From Rhodobacteraceae bacterium F11138 (lineage in GTDB: Bacteria > Pseudomonadota > Alphaproteobacteria > Rhodobacterales > Rhodobacteraceae), in the NCBI GenBank assembly GCA_016521575.1, contig JAEKDP010000006.1:62001-126000 (forward strand): a stretch of DNA of 64,000 bases, given 5' to 3'. The number at the start of each line of letters is the position of its first letter. The first letter of the stretch is position 1. The translations under genes and the position numbers were made by a program. A model generated the notes under the pieces. The model was not told the DNA's origin. It was given only the letters and a program-made list of their open reading frames with translations, and did not search any database. Shown one piece after another: positions 47,201 to 55,152 of this stretch.

Positions 47201-47664
47201 TTGCGGCCCTGCTGAACGCGGTCAGTGTCGTGGGGCTGCTGGATGAACTTTCGGGGCAGGGCATCCAGTTCAGCGAAGTCGACGCCAAGTTCCGACTGAC
47301 CCCCTCTGAGGTAACGGTGTACGAAAGCAGCGCCATTGGCCCGTCCATCGGCCTGTCGATGGATGGAACCGCGGACTTGCGCACAAACCGTCTGCGGATG
47401 CAGGGGGTGATTTCGCCGATCTACATGCTGAATCAGATCGGAACAGTGGTCGGGCGCAAGGGTGAGGGCATGATTGGCTTCAATTATACCCTGACAGGTG
47501 TGGCGGACTCGCCGCGCGTGCAGGTCAATCCGCTTTCCGTGCTGACGCCGGGGCCATTGCGCAATATTCTGCGCGGACGACCGCCGCCGGTGGATGAGAA
47601 TGCTCCGCCGCCCCGGATCACCTTGCCGCAGGCAAACGAGGACGGCGCTGGGTCAGGACGATAG
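44293..47664 (+). CDS. AsmA-like / DUF3971 (YhdP-type) envelope protein
   Basis: A very large 1123-residue protein with one N-terminal membrane helix (VLGLVAVLGLVLGALVLWG, about 28-46) and a long periplasmic beta-rich body. The C-terminal ~250 residues (from about 870) resemble the AsmA/YhdP C-terminal region: LLNAVSVVGLLDELSGQGIQ, YESSAIGPSIGLSMDG and MLNQIGTVVGRKGEGM. Family members (AsmA, YhdP, TamB) bridge the membranes and are linked to lipid transport. There is a Gly-rich stretch near residue 843. It stands alone on the plus strand. Confidence 0.88.
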   Translation: MEDYPEIPAFKAPTGASRTRRRRVVVRVLGLVAVLGLVLGALVLWGAGQGLSMPDWLRDRIETRIERNLGGMQISFGDVEMVVNRGWRPRVRLRDVILTDEQGLAVARLSDAQASLAMRPLLRGKLQAKSISLSGAFATLRRDTQGNLSLALGDDSAAVNDAANLPQLIDEGDKLFLLPALSALVSIEMDALTLRYEDAQKQRAWTLDGGHLQLDRAGDDLRLAAGFALLTGSDQVSTVEMNYASRIGRTNADFGILVQDIAAQDIAAQNVALAWLDVLRAPISGALRGSVDAAGALGPLSATLQIGAGVLQPTDATPPVPFNGARSYFTYRPAEQVLDFDELYVSSGWGTGVAEGQAYLGLGAGGLDELIGQFTLSNMSINPDGLYETPLNLTSATADFRLELSPFRMSLGQLHVTQQDSHLQMSGDLSADRDGWILSLDGHTDSLTPERLLALWPERAAPKPRKWVDENVAGGSVSDIDMALRIRPGQKPNVYLDFDYLDATIRFLKTQPPITGASGQASLLDGRFVATATAGQVVADIGGGLEVSGTSFIIPDVDVKPATPAVVRVQGQGTVTSILSLLDRPPLSVLKDTPFPADLAQGWAQVTGTVALPLKPKTPFEDFEFHLAGQIEAVQSSLLVPDHTVRADRLRLTGDHTQIVVEGAGRIDRLPVDVRWRQPIGSGGQKGSRLEGQVELSPLLVDTFGIGLPKDSVSGQGTGRFALDLKPGEPPALTVASDLRGIGLNLSALNWSKPPAEKGVLELTGVLGGQTRIDRLTLQAAGLSATGSVLNRPGGGLDRAALDRVQLHDWLDVSVELVGHGNAAPDLNILNGTLDMRRASFDSGRGGGGGGASASQPRQMDVTLSRLQVTDTLALTDFSGRFDLAGGLSGPFSGRVNNQTRVSGQVAPRGGRSAVRIQSNDAGGVIRAAGLLTKAHGGNFDLSLLPSSRAGQFDGTLRITDTKVREAPAIAALLNAVSVVGLLDELSGQGIQFSEVDAKFRLTPSEVTVYESSAIGPSIGLSMDGTADLRTNRLRMQGVISPIYMLNQIGTVVGRKGEGMIGFNYTLTGVADSPRVQVNPLSVLTPGPLRNILRGRPPPVDENAPPPRITLPQANEDGAGSGR

Positions 47665-47779
47665 GGCGCGTCGCAAAACCGCGTAACGGCTGAAAACCAG
47701 CGAATGCGACCGGCGTGTCACCCGGCGATAGCGGGCGTTCAACCGTGCGGTTCAGGGAACCGGCGTCGCGATGGGACGG

Positions 47780-48646
47780 TTACGCGACGTTCTGCAAATC
47801 AACCTTGGGCGTGACGCCCAGGGCATGGCAGACATCACGGGTCAGTTCCGGGCGGTTGAGCGTATAAAAATGCAGCTTGTCCACGCCTTCATCGATCAGA
47901 TCGCTGCACAGTTCGGAACACAGGGCCGTGGCCAGAAGATCCTGGCGCCCGTCGCGCAACGCCTTTTCAAAGGCTTCGTCGACCCATGCCGGGATCTGCG
48001 TGCCACAGCGGCTGGCAAAAGCCCGCGCGCCTTTCCAGTTCTCGATCGGCAGGATACCCGGCGTCAGCTGCGCGTCGATATTGGCCGCAGCGCAGGCATC
48101 GCGGAACCGCAGGAATGTCTCGGCCTCAAAGAAAAACTGTGTCAGCGCCTCGGTTGCCCCGGCGTCCAGTTTGCGTTTCAGCCAATCCACATCGGCGGCC
48201 ATGTCGGCGGCTTCGGGATGTTTGTCCGGATAGGCACCGACGCGGATGTTGAACTTGCCGGTTTCCGCCAGGGCCGAGATCAGTTCGATCGAATTGGCAA
48301 ACCCGCCGGGATGCGCGGCAAAGGCACCGCTGCCCTTGGGGGGGTCGCCGCGCAGCGCCACGATATCGGTGACACCGGCTTCGGCGAAACCGTCGGCGAT
48401 GGCCAGGGTCTCTTCGCGGGTCGCGTTCACGCAGGTCAGATGCGCCGCGACATTCAACCCCGAGGATTTGTGCAAGGTCGCCACCGCGTCGCGGGTCAGA
48501 TCGCGCGTGGTACCCCCGGCACCATAGGTGACCGAGACAAAGCGCGGAGCCAGCGGAGCGAGGGTTTGCACCGTGTCCCACAGGCGAAAAGAGCCCGCCA
48601 GATTCTGGGGTGGAAAGAATTCGAATGAAACGGCGGGCACGGTCAT
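47780..48646 (-). CDS. metF: 5,10-methylenetetrahydrofolate reductase
   Basis: Flavoenzyme of 288 residues that reduces methylene-THF to methyl-THF, the methyl donor for methionine synthesis. The N-terminal FEFFPPQN and the later VTYGAGGTTRDLT and LRGDPPKGSGAF are family motifs. The start at 48646 is preferred for AAGGAAG just ahead. It is divergent from a small membrane protein and a LysR-type (MetR-like) gene, with an LTTR-type site in the spacer. Its product feeds the same methionine cycle as the Bmt enzyme encoded further on. Confidence 0.97.
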   Translation of the reverse strand: MTVPAVSFEFFPPQNLAGSFRLWDTVQTLAPLAPRFVSVTYGAGGTTRDLTRDAVATLHKSSGLNVAAHLTCVNATREETLAIADGFAEAGVTDIVALRGDPPKGSGAFAAHPGGFANSIELISALAETGKFNIRVGAYPDKHPEAADMAADVDWLKRKLDAGATEALTQFFFEAETFLRFRDACAAANIDAQLTPGILPIENWKGARAFASRCGTQIPAWVDEAFEKALRDGRQDLLATALCSELCSDLIDEGVDKLHFYTLNRPELTRDVCHALGVTPKVDLQNVA

Positions 48647-48690
48647 GGCGGCTTCCTTTGATTTTGTCCCTTGTGGCACGCTGTGTGTTG

Positions 48691-48712
48691 TGAGACCAAT
48701 TCATAATTCTCA
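48691..48712 (-). promoter_or_regulatory. LysR-type (MetR-like) operator upstream of metF
   Basis: TGAGACCAATTCA (48691-48703) differs by one base from the MetR consensus TGAA-N5-TTCA. It also sits in a TGAGA-N12-TCTCA dyad (48691-48712). It is 45 bases ahead of the metF start, in the divergent spacer leading to the MetR-like gene. Confidence 0.4.
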
Positions 48713-48731
48713 AGAACAACATGAGCCGAAC

Positions 48732-48926
48732 ATGAGACTGATAATCGCGATCCTGTTGCCCTTTCTGGTGTTCTTTACCATCGGGCGGCCGTTTCAGGGA
48801 CTATTGTGCCTGCTGTTGCAGATCACCCTGATCGGATGGATACCGGCCGCAATCTGGGCGGTATACGCCCTGAGCCAATACAACACCGACAAGAAGATCG
48901 CAGCCATGCGCGGCGAGGATCGGTAG
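48732..48926 (+). CDS. YqaE/Pmp3-family small membrane protein
   Basis: A 64-residue protein with two hydrophobic helices (LIIAILLPFLVFFTIGRPF and LLCLLLQITLIGWIPAAIWAVYAL), typical of the YqaE/Pmp3 family linked to membrane potential and salt stress. The start at 48732 gives MRLIIAILLP. It sits between metF and the LysR-type gene and ends 5 bases before the latter, so both may be on one transcript. The ribosome site is weak. Confidence 0.78.
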   Translation: MRLIIAILLPFLVFFTIGRPFQGLLCLLLQITLIGWIPAAIWAVYALSQYNTDKKIAAMRGEDR

Positions 48927-48931
48927 CCCGG

Positions 48932-49837
48932 ATGCACCTGGAATTCAGACATTTGCGCACCATCAAGGCGATTCACGAATTTGGCGGGCTGGCGCGGGCG
49001 GCGGATCAGCTGAACATCACCCAAAGTGCGCTGAGCCATCAGATCAAGGGGCTCGAGGATCAGGCGGGCGTCGAACTGTTCGTGCGGCGCTCAAAACCGA
49101 TGACCCTGTCTCCGGCTGGGTTTCGGCTGCTCAGGCTGGCCGAACAGGTGTTGCCGCAGGTCGAAGCGACGATGGCTGAATTCGACAACCTGCGCGATGG
49201 CAAGACCGGGCGCATGCATATCGCCATAGAATGCCACGCCTGTTTCGAATGGCTGTTTCCGGTGCTGGAAGGGTTCCGCAAGAACTGGGCCGATGTCGAT
49301 GTGGATATCCGTCCCGGACTGGCTTTTGACGCCTTGCCCGCGCTGCAAAAGGAAGAGGTCGATCTGGTGGTGTCTTCGGACCCGGCAGATATTCCCGGCG
49401 TAGAGTTCATAGAACTGTTTGACTATGCGCCTGTATTCGTGGCGTCGGCGGCGCATCCTCTGGCCGCGAAACCGTGGATCGAAGCCGCGGATTTTCGCGG
49501 GCAGACCCTGATTACCTATCCGGTCGAGCGCACCCGGCTGGACGTATTCAGCCAACTTCTGATCCCAGCCAAGGTCGAGCCGGCGGCAATCAGGCAGGTC
49601 GAGTTGACGGCGGTGATCCTGCTGCTGGTGGCCTCCAATCGCGGGGTGTCGGTGCTGCCGGATTGGGTCGTTCGCGAGGTCAAGTATTCCTCGGACTACA
49701 TCACCCGCCCTTTGACCGAACATGGTCTGTCCCGACGGCTGTATGCGGCGATCCGAACCGAGGATCGCCAAAAGCCGTTCATGCAGAACCTGATCGAACT
49801 GGCGCGCATCGAGGCCCGCAAGTTGCAAGCCGCCTGA
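48932..49837 (+). CDS. metR: LysR-family transcriptional regulator, MetR-like
   Basis: A 301-residue LysR regulator. The N-terminal winged helix-turn-helix (HLRTIKAIHEFGGLARAADQLNITQSALSHQIKGLE) is clear, followed by the effector domain. The divergent metF gene and the LTTR-type site between them support the MetR assignment; the conserved CHACFEWLFPVLEGFR segment fits MetR. MetR uses homocysteine as co-inducer. ATG 48932 follows GGATCGG-type sequence. The YqaE-like gene lies just ahead. Confidence 0.9.
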   Translation: MHLEFRHLRTIKAIHEFGGLARAADQLNITQSALSHQIKGLEDQAGVELFVRRSKPMTLSPAGFRLLRLAEQVLPQVEATMAEFDNLRDGKTGRMHIAIECHACFEWLFPVLEGFRKNWADVDVDIRPGLAFDALPALQKEEVDLVVSSDPADIPGVEFIELFDYAPVFVASAAHPLAAKPWIEAADFRGQTLITYPVERTRLDVFSQLLIPAKVEPAAIRQVELTAVILLLVASNRGVSVLPDWVVREVKYSSDYITRPLTEHGLSRRLYAAIRTEDRQKPFMQNLIELARIEARKLQAA

Positions 49838-49882
49838 GCGGTCCCGGAACACGCGCTGTCCCGGGACCAGCCGTGTCTTGTG

Positions 49883-50908
49883 TCACGCCACCTTGACGAT
49901 CAGTTTGCCCCGGTTCTTGCCCTGCAACAAACCGATAAACGCCTGCGGGGCATGTTCCAGACCCTCGGCGATATCTTCCAGAAAAGCGATCTCTCCGGCC
50001 GCCACCTTGGGGCCGATTTCAGCCAGAAAATCGGGGTATCGTCCCCAGTGGTTGCTGATGATATAGCCGTTGATCGACAGGGATTTGACCAGGGCCGCGC
50101 GCCATATATCGGCGCCCGTCAGATCGCCGACGACATTGCCGTCGTTATATCCTGCGATCATGCCGCACAGGGGGATCCGTCCGAACAGGTTCATCAGCGG
50201 CAGGACGGCTTCCAGAACCTTGCCGCCGACGTTTTCGAAATAGATGTCGATGCCATCGGGGCATTCTGCGGCCAAGGCCTGGCGCAGCTCGGATGCGGTG
50301 GCGTAGGCGCGGTGATCCAGGCAGGCGTCAAAGCCAAAGTCCTCGGTCGCCAACTGGCACTTGTCCGCCCCGCCCGCGATGCCGACCACCCGCAGCCCCA
50401 GAGATTTGGCAACCTGACCGACCATCGAGCCGACCGGGCCGGTGGCTGCCGCGACCACAAGGGTTTCGCCCGCCTTGGGTCGGCCATATTCCATCAGCCC
50501 GTGCCAGCCGGTGAACCCGGGCATGCCCAGCACGCCGAGCGCTGCGGTGATCGGTCCGTGTGCCGGATCCAGTTTGCGCAGCATCTTGGCGGGTTGCACG
50601 GCATGGGTGGCCCAACCCAGCATGCCAAAGGCAAAATCGCCCGGAGCGAAGTCGGGGCTGTTCGAGGCGATGACCTCGCCGACGCCGCCGCCTTCCATGG
50701 TGCCGTCTATCGGAACCGGTGCGGCATAGGATTTCGCATCACTCATGCGGCCGCGCATGTAGGGGTCGAGCGACATGTAGTGGACTTTGACAAGAACCTC
50801 GCCATCGCCGGGTACCGGCATGGGTTTTGACTCGTACCGAAAATTCTCGGGAGTCGGGGCACCTTCGGGGCGGCTGGCAAGCGCGATATGATGCATCTGG
50901 TCTGTCAT
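49883..50908 (-). CDS. NADP-dependent oxidoreductase (MDR superfamily, CurA/PTGR-like)
   Basis: A 341-residue zinc-independent medium-chain reductase. MTDQMHHIALASRPEG opens the protein; LVVAAATGPVGSMVGQVAKSLG is the Rossmann dinucleotide motif, followed by GIAGGADKC for NADP. The usual reaction is reduction of alpha,beta-unsaturated carbonyls. The start is taken at 50908 because GGAGAC precedes it and homologous proteins begin there; the long upstream extension lacks family similarity. Single gene. Confidence 0.94.
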   Translation of the reverse strand: MTDQMHHIALASRPEGAPTPENFRYESKPMPVPGDGEVLVKVHYMSLDPYMRGRMSDAKSYAAPVPIDGTMEGGGVGEVIASNSPDFAPGDFAFGMLGWATHAVQPAKMLRKLDPAHGPITAALGVLGMPGFTGWHGLMEYGRPKAGETLVVAAATGPVGSMVGQVAKSLGLRVVGIAGGADKCQLATEDFGFDACLDHRAYATASELRQALAAECPDGIDIYFENVGGKVLEAVLPLMNLFGRIPLCGMIAGYNDGNVVGDLTGADIWRAALVKSLSINGYIISNHWGRYPDFLAEIGPKVAAGEIAFLEDIAEGLEHAPQAFIGLLQGKNRGKLIVKVA

Positions 50909-51080
50909 CGGCTGAGTCTCCGGACTGATGGGTTTGATCGGACCGTGCCGATGCGTCGCGGGCTTGGCAATGGGGCGGCGGCGATTACGCTGCGGAAAGG
51001 CCGGGCCGTCATTGCCATATGGGTTGGCAACGGCAAGCATGACGCGTATAGCGCGGCGTGACCCGACAGGAGCCCGGAAA

Positions 51081-51869
51081 ATGGTAGGCAGTGCAAATCT
51101 GAACGTGATGATCAAGGCCGCGCGCAAGGCGGGGCGGTCCCTGATCAAGGATTTTCGCGAGGTCGAGAACCTGCAGGTGTCGATGAAGGGGGCCGGGGAT
51201 TTCGTGTCCAAGGCGGACATTGCAGCCGAGCGCATAATTCGCGACGAATTGATGGGCGCACGTCCGACCTATGGTTGGGTTGGCGAGGAAAGTGCGCCGG
51301 TGGAAGGCCAGGACCCGACGCGGCGCTGGATCGTGGACCCGCTGGACGGCACGACCAATTTCCTGCACGGGCTGCCCCACTGGGCGGTCTCCATCGCGTT
51401 GGAGCACAAGGGCGACGTGGTTGCGGGGGTGGTGTTCGATGCCGCCAAGGACGAAATGTTCTTCGCCGAAAAAGGCGCCGGGGCCTGGATGAACGATACG
51501 CGCTTGCGGGTGTCTGGCCGCCACCGGATGATCGAAAGCATTTTTGCCACCGGACTGCCTTTTGGTGGACGCGCGGATTTGCCTGAAACATTGCAGGACC
51601 TGGCGCGATTGCTGCCGGCATGTGCCGGGGTTCGGCGTTGGGGTTCGGCGGCGCTGGATTTGGCCTATGTCGCCGCTGGGCGGTACGACGGGTTCTGGGA
51701 GAGGCGTCTCAATGCGTGGGATATCGCTGCCGGCGTCATCATCGTTCGCGAAGCCGGTGGTCTGATTCAGCCAATGCAGCCCGGCAGGGATATATTGTCC
51801 GATGGCGAACTGATTTGCGCGAACGAAGCGATCTTCGACAGTTTCGCCAAAGTGATCCGTGCCCAGTAA
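51081..51869 (+). CDS. suhB: Inositol-1-monophosphatase family protein (SuhB-like)
   Basis: A 262-residue magnesium-dependent phosphatase. Metal-binding Glu and Asp are seen in GWVGEES, DPLDGTTNFLHGLPHW and the C-terminal NAWDIAAGVIIVREAGG. The Enterobacteria SuhB also assists rRNA transcription; here only the phosphatase fold is certain, and inositol, histidinol or other substrates are possible. ATG 51081 follows AGGAG. It is divergent from the NADP oxidoreductase gene. Confidence 0.95.
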   Translation: MVGSANLNVMIKAARKAGRSLIKDFREVENLQVSMKGAGDFVSKADIAAERIIRDELMGARPTYGWVGEESAPVEGQDPTRRWIVDPLDGTTNFLHGLPHWAVSIALEHKGDVVAGVVFDAAKDEMFFAEKGAGAWMNDTRLRVSGRHRMIESIFATGLPFGGRADLPETLQDLARLLPACAGVRRWGSAALDLAYVAAGRYDGFWERRLNAWDIAAGVIIVREAGGLIQPMQPGRDILSDGELICANEAIFDSFAKVIRAQ

Positions 51870-52060
51870 ATTGCTTCTGCGGCCGCCTGACCCAGATAGG
51901 GGTTAGGGCTTTCGGCTTCCCGGCTCTTGATCACTATTGGCGGCGACCGTGTCTGCTTTTGCTCCGTCGACTGCATTGGAACGCCAGATTCATGAACCGG
52001 AATTTCTCTCGGGCGACATCATATACCCAATGTCATGCTGGATCGGGGCGGCGTTGCGCA

Positions 52061-54337
52061 TTACCCGGCAACGCGTTGGTCGGGGCGAAATCCGATTTCT
52101 TCGGCTGCCGCGAAACGGCCTCCGCCGGTTTTTTCGATTTTACCCTCTCTAAGAAGCAGGCCGAACGACCGCAGGCCATCCTCTCTGTTGAAACCGCTCG
52201 AGTCGATTTGCCGGACCTTGTTCATCAGTTGCGGACGCGAAAATTGGGCTCTTCCCTCGACAAATGACAAGTAGGCGGCGGCGGCTTCCAACAATTCGGG
52301 TAGTCCCGAGGCACCCATCTGGGCAGCGAAATCGGCGAAGTTCTCATCGTATTTGTCGCTTGCGCCGGACTCATCCGGTGACACGGATGCAACGCGTCGC
52401 GGACGAACCGGACCATGTGGTATGGCGCAATCAACGCGCTGCTCTGCTACCAGTTGCAGTGGCGCAAGGTTGGGTTCGACACTTGGCCTTTCGGGAAGGG
52501 TTTCGCTGACGATTGGCCGTCGCGGGCGAATGATCCTGTTCAGATCTTCTCGAAAGGCGGTATCGTCGACATCCGGAACGTCCCGATGGCATTGCGGCTC
52601 GCTTGTTCTCGTGGCTGCAATCGCGGCCCGTGCGGTGTTGAAATCCTCGCGGGCGGTTGTGGTCTCATCGTCCTTCATCCTGTCGCCAGTGGCCTTCATC
52701 AACCGCGCGACTTCATCATCTGTGTCGGATCTGGGCGGTTTCACGCTGTCATTCGGATCGATCGCGACCGGCGCTTCCTGAACCGAACCCGTTCCCCACG
52801 TTTGAACGGCCTCTTGGGCCGGGATCGCGGCGGAAGAGGTGTTTTCGGCCTCACATTGTGCCTCTGATTGGTTCAGATCTGGATCGGGTGCGTCCGGGCC
52901 GAGCTCTTCCAGTTCGCCAGCTGCCAAGGCCGCATCCAGTTCCCTGCGTTGGACCTTGACGATACGCGGACGCGACCGTGGAGGGGCGTCTGCGGCGTCT
53001 GGAAACGCAGTGTCTTCACCGGCGTTCGATTGTTGTGGTGAAACTGTCGCGGCGTCTTCGGTGGGTGGCGTTTGAAGGCGCGCATCATGCGATGGTGTTG
53101 CGTCCCCTGCTTGAAGGGCGGATTGCATCACAGATCGCGTGATTTCAATTTCTTCTGGAAGGGTGGCAACGATCGAATCGTCATGTTCATCGTCAGGATC
53201 ATCGCCTTGCGCGGTTGGCGAAATCTCGGGGGCCGCTGCAAAGCCTGGCTCCGGGATATGCTCGTAAGGATCGCAATCTTGGGTATAGGCCGGGTAATCA
53301 CCGGGTAGCGTCGGGCCCTGACGCTCATTCAATTGGGCGTCGCCGGGAAGAGCAGAAGCCGCTGTATCCCCGCTGTTCTGCGGCTCTGCGTCCGCACTGG
53401 CGGTGTCCGCATCCAAAGCCCGTGTCATTTCCTGGGCGACCTGAGCAACAAACGCATCTTTCGGTTCGTCCTCAGTCAGATCCGGGGTCTCATCTTTCTG
53501 GTGATGGGCTGTTCCATAGCCCGATACCACCGCACGAATTCTTTGCAGCTTGGCTGCAATTGTATCCTTCGGTGCGGCATCTTCCGTTGGGGTATCAGTA
53601 TGTGTCGCGGCATCTTCAAATTCTTCTGCCGCATCGGTGTTCTGGACCGTGTCGAAGGCTGCGAACTCCGCTTCTGTTGTCGGTTCATTTGCATCGGTAG
53701 CATGGGGCGCATGATCCATTTCATCGGAAGCATCCGAAACGGGCTGCTCTTGCGCAACCCCGGATTCCATCGTCGTATCGTTGTGTGACACCATAGCGGA
53801 TGCCAACTGGTCATCGGCCTGATCAAGCCACGGGTCGTTCTCGTCTTTTTCTGCCTCGTCGTCCTCGGGCAGCAGATCGAGCTGTTTTCCGGCGGTATCG
53901 TCTGTAATATCGACCGGTTCCGTCGTCAACGGTATAGCCGCTTCATCGGCTGAATCTGCAGATGCCGCCATGACGTGCTGAAGCGGGTCGTTGGTTTCGT
54001 CGGGCCGCGACTGAACAGAGATCGGCGCGGCGTCGTCGGACATGCCCACATCGTCTGCGCCGGGCGAAACCGTGTCGGGGTCGCGCGCCTGCAGGACAAT
54101 GCCCCGGGTGTCGTCATGTCGCGCTTCGACCTTGCGCGAAACTTCGCGTTGCGCGATGCGCGCCATCATTTCGGTGTCAGGTACTGGCGGTTCGGCACCA
54201 AAGTGGCGGTCGTCGGACGCAAGTTCCCTGAAATATTCCGCGATTGCCTTCATGGTGCCAAAGGAATCATCGAATCCTTCGAGCGTGCAAGCAAATGTGC
54301 CATAAGAGACGGTCAGGATCTTGTTGCTATGTGCCAC
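52061..54337 (-). CDS. Large acidic protein of unknown function
   Basis: A 758-residue protein with two well-formed ends and a long acidic centre. The first ~80 residues (KILTVSYGTFACTLEGFDDS, IAEYFRELASDDRHFGAEPP) and the last ~110 (GASGLPELLEAAAAYLSFVE, SRPQLMNKVRQIDSSGFNRE) look folded. The middle ~500 residues are rich in Asp, Glu, Ala and Thr and are probably disordered. No signal peptide or membrane segment. It may be a Rhodobacteraceae-restricted protein, since I recall similar N-termini but no function. ATG 54337 gives MAHSNKILTVS. Confidence 0.8.
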   Translation of the reverse strand: MAHSNKILTVSYGTFACTLEGFDDSFGTMKAIAEYFRELASDDRHFGAEPPVPDTEMMARIAQREVSRKVEARHDDTRGIVLQARDPDTVSPGADDVGMSDDAAPISVQSRPDETNDPLQHVMAASADSADEAAIPLTTEPVDITDDTAGKQLDLLPEDDEAEKDENDPWLDQADDQLASAMVSHNDTTMESGVAQEQPVSDASDEMDHAPHATDANEPTTEAEFAAFDTVQNTDAAEEFEDAATHTDTPTEDAAPKDTIAAKLQRIRAVVSGYGTAHHQKDETPDLTEDEPKDAFVAQVAQEMTRALDADTASADAEPQNSGDTAASALPGDAQLNERQGPTLPGDYPAYTQDCDPYEHIPEPGFAAAPEISPTAQGDDPDDEHDDSIVATLPEEIEITRSVMQSALQAGDATPSHDARLQTPPTEDAATVSPQQSNAGEDTAFPDAADAPPRSRPRIVKVQRRELDAALAAGELEELGPDAPDPDLNQSEAQCEAENTSSAAIPAQEAVQTWGTGSVQEAPVAIDPNDSVKPPRSDTDDEVARLMKATGDRMKDDETTTAREDFNTARAAIAATRTSEPQCHRDVPDVDDTAFREDLNRIIRPRRPIVSETLPERPSVEPNLAPLQLVAEQRVDCAIPHGPVRPRRVASVSPDESGASDKYDENFADFAAQMGASGLPELLEAAAAYLSFVEGRAQFSRPQLMNKVRQIDSSGFNREDGLRSFGLLLREGKIEKTGGGRFAAAEEIGFRPDQRVAG

Positions 54338-54474
54338 GGGTGCAGGTCCTCACATCATTGCATGACGCGGCTGAGCAACCCCGCAAAGGCAGGAAAGATC
54401 CGAATCCCGGACGCTGGCAGCATCATTCGCCGGTCAGATTGTGCTCACTTTGCAAACAAGCCATTAATGCGGAC

Positions 54475-55152
54475 ATGAAAAATACCTTGGTTTGTTCCGA
54501 AGTCCCGGTGACGCTTGTGGGCGGCGGCGACGTCGGGCCGGATGATTTTGCGCAGGCGCTGGATCTTGCGCCGGTCCTTGTCGCGGCGGATGGCGGCGCG
54601 GCGCGGGCGTTGTCGGCAGGTCATATGCCCGAGGCCGTGATCGGCGATTTTGACAGCCTGACCGAAACCGACCGGTCGCGGATTCCGCCAGAGCGACAAT
54701 TCGTGATCGCCGAGCAGGACAGCACCGATTTTGACAAGGCTTTGCGCCATATCTCGGCGCCGGTCATTCTGGCGATCGGGTTTCTGGGCGGCCGGGTGGA
54801 CCACCAACTGGCAGTTCTCAACGGGCTGGTGCGGCGGGCAGAGCGGGCCTGTATTCTGATTGGTCCGACGGAGCTGATATTTCACCTTCCTGAGGAGCTG
54901 CATCTGAAACTGCGCCGCGATGACGTTGTGTCGCTGTTCCCGATGTCGCAGGTAACGGGCCGATCCCAGGGGCTGGCCTGGCCGATAGATGGTTTGAATC
55001 TGTCACCGGACGGGCGGGTCGGCACGTCTAACCGGGCTTTGGGCGCGGTTTCGTTGCAACTGGACGGGCCGGGGCTGTTGGGCATCGTGCCGCGTGCGGC
55101 GCTACGAGAAGTCATACGCGCGATTGCGCCGCATGCGCCCGCCGCGCCATAG
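54475..55152 (+). CDS. thiN: Thiamine pyrophosphokinase
   Basis: A 225-residue cytoplasmic kinase that makes thiamine diphosphate from thiamine and ATP. Family motifs are ADGGAARALSAGHMPEAVIGDFDSL, DSTDFDKALRH and IGFLGGRVDHQLAVLNGL, which hold the metal and nucleotide sites. ATG 54475 gives MKNTLVCSEVPVTLVGGG. It is convergent with a DMT transporter gene and overlaps its end by 41 bases. Confidence 0.95.
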   Translation: MKNTLVCSEVPVTLVGGGDVGPDDFAQALDLAPVLVAADGGAARALSAGHMPEAVIGDFDSLTETDRSRIPPERQFVIAEQDSTDFDKALRHISAPVILAIGFLGGRVDHQLAVLNGLVRRAERACILIGPTELIFHLPEELHLKLRRDDVVSLFPMSQVTGRSQGLAWPIDGLNLSPDGRVGTSNRALGAVSLQLDGPGLLGIVPRAALREVIRAIAPHAPAAP

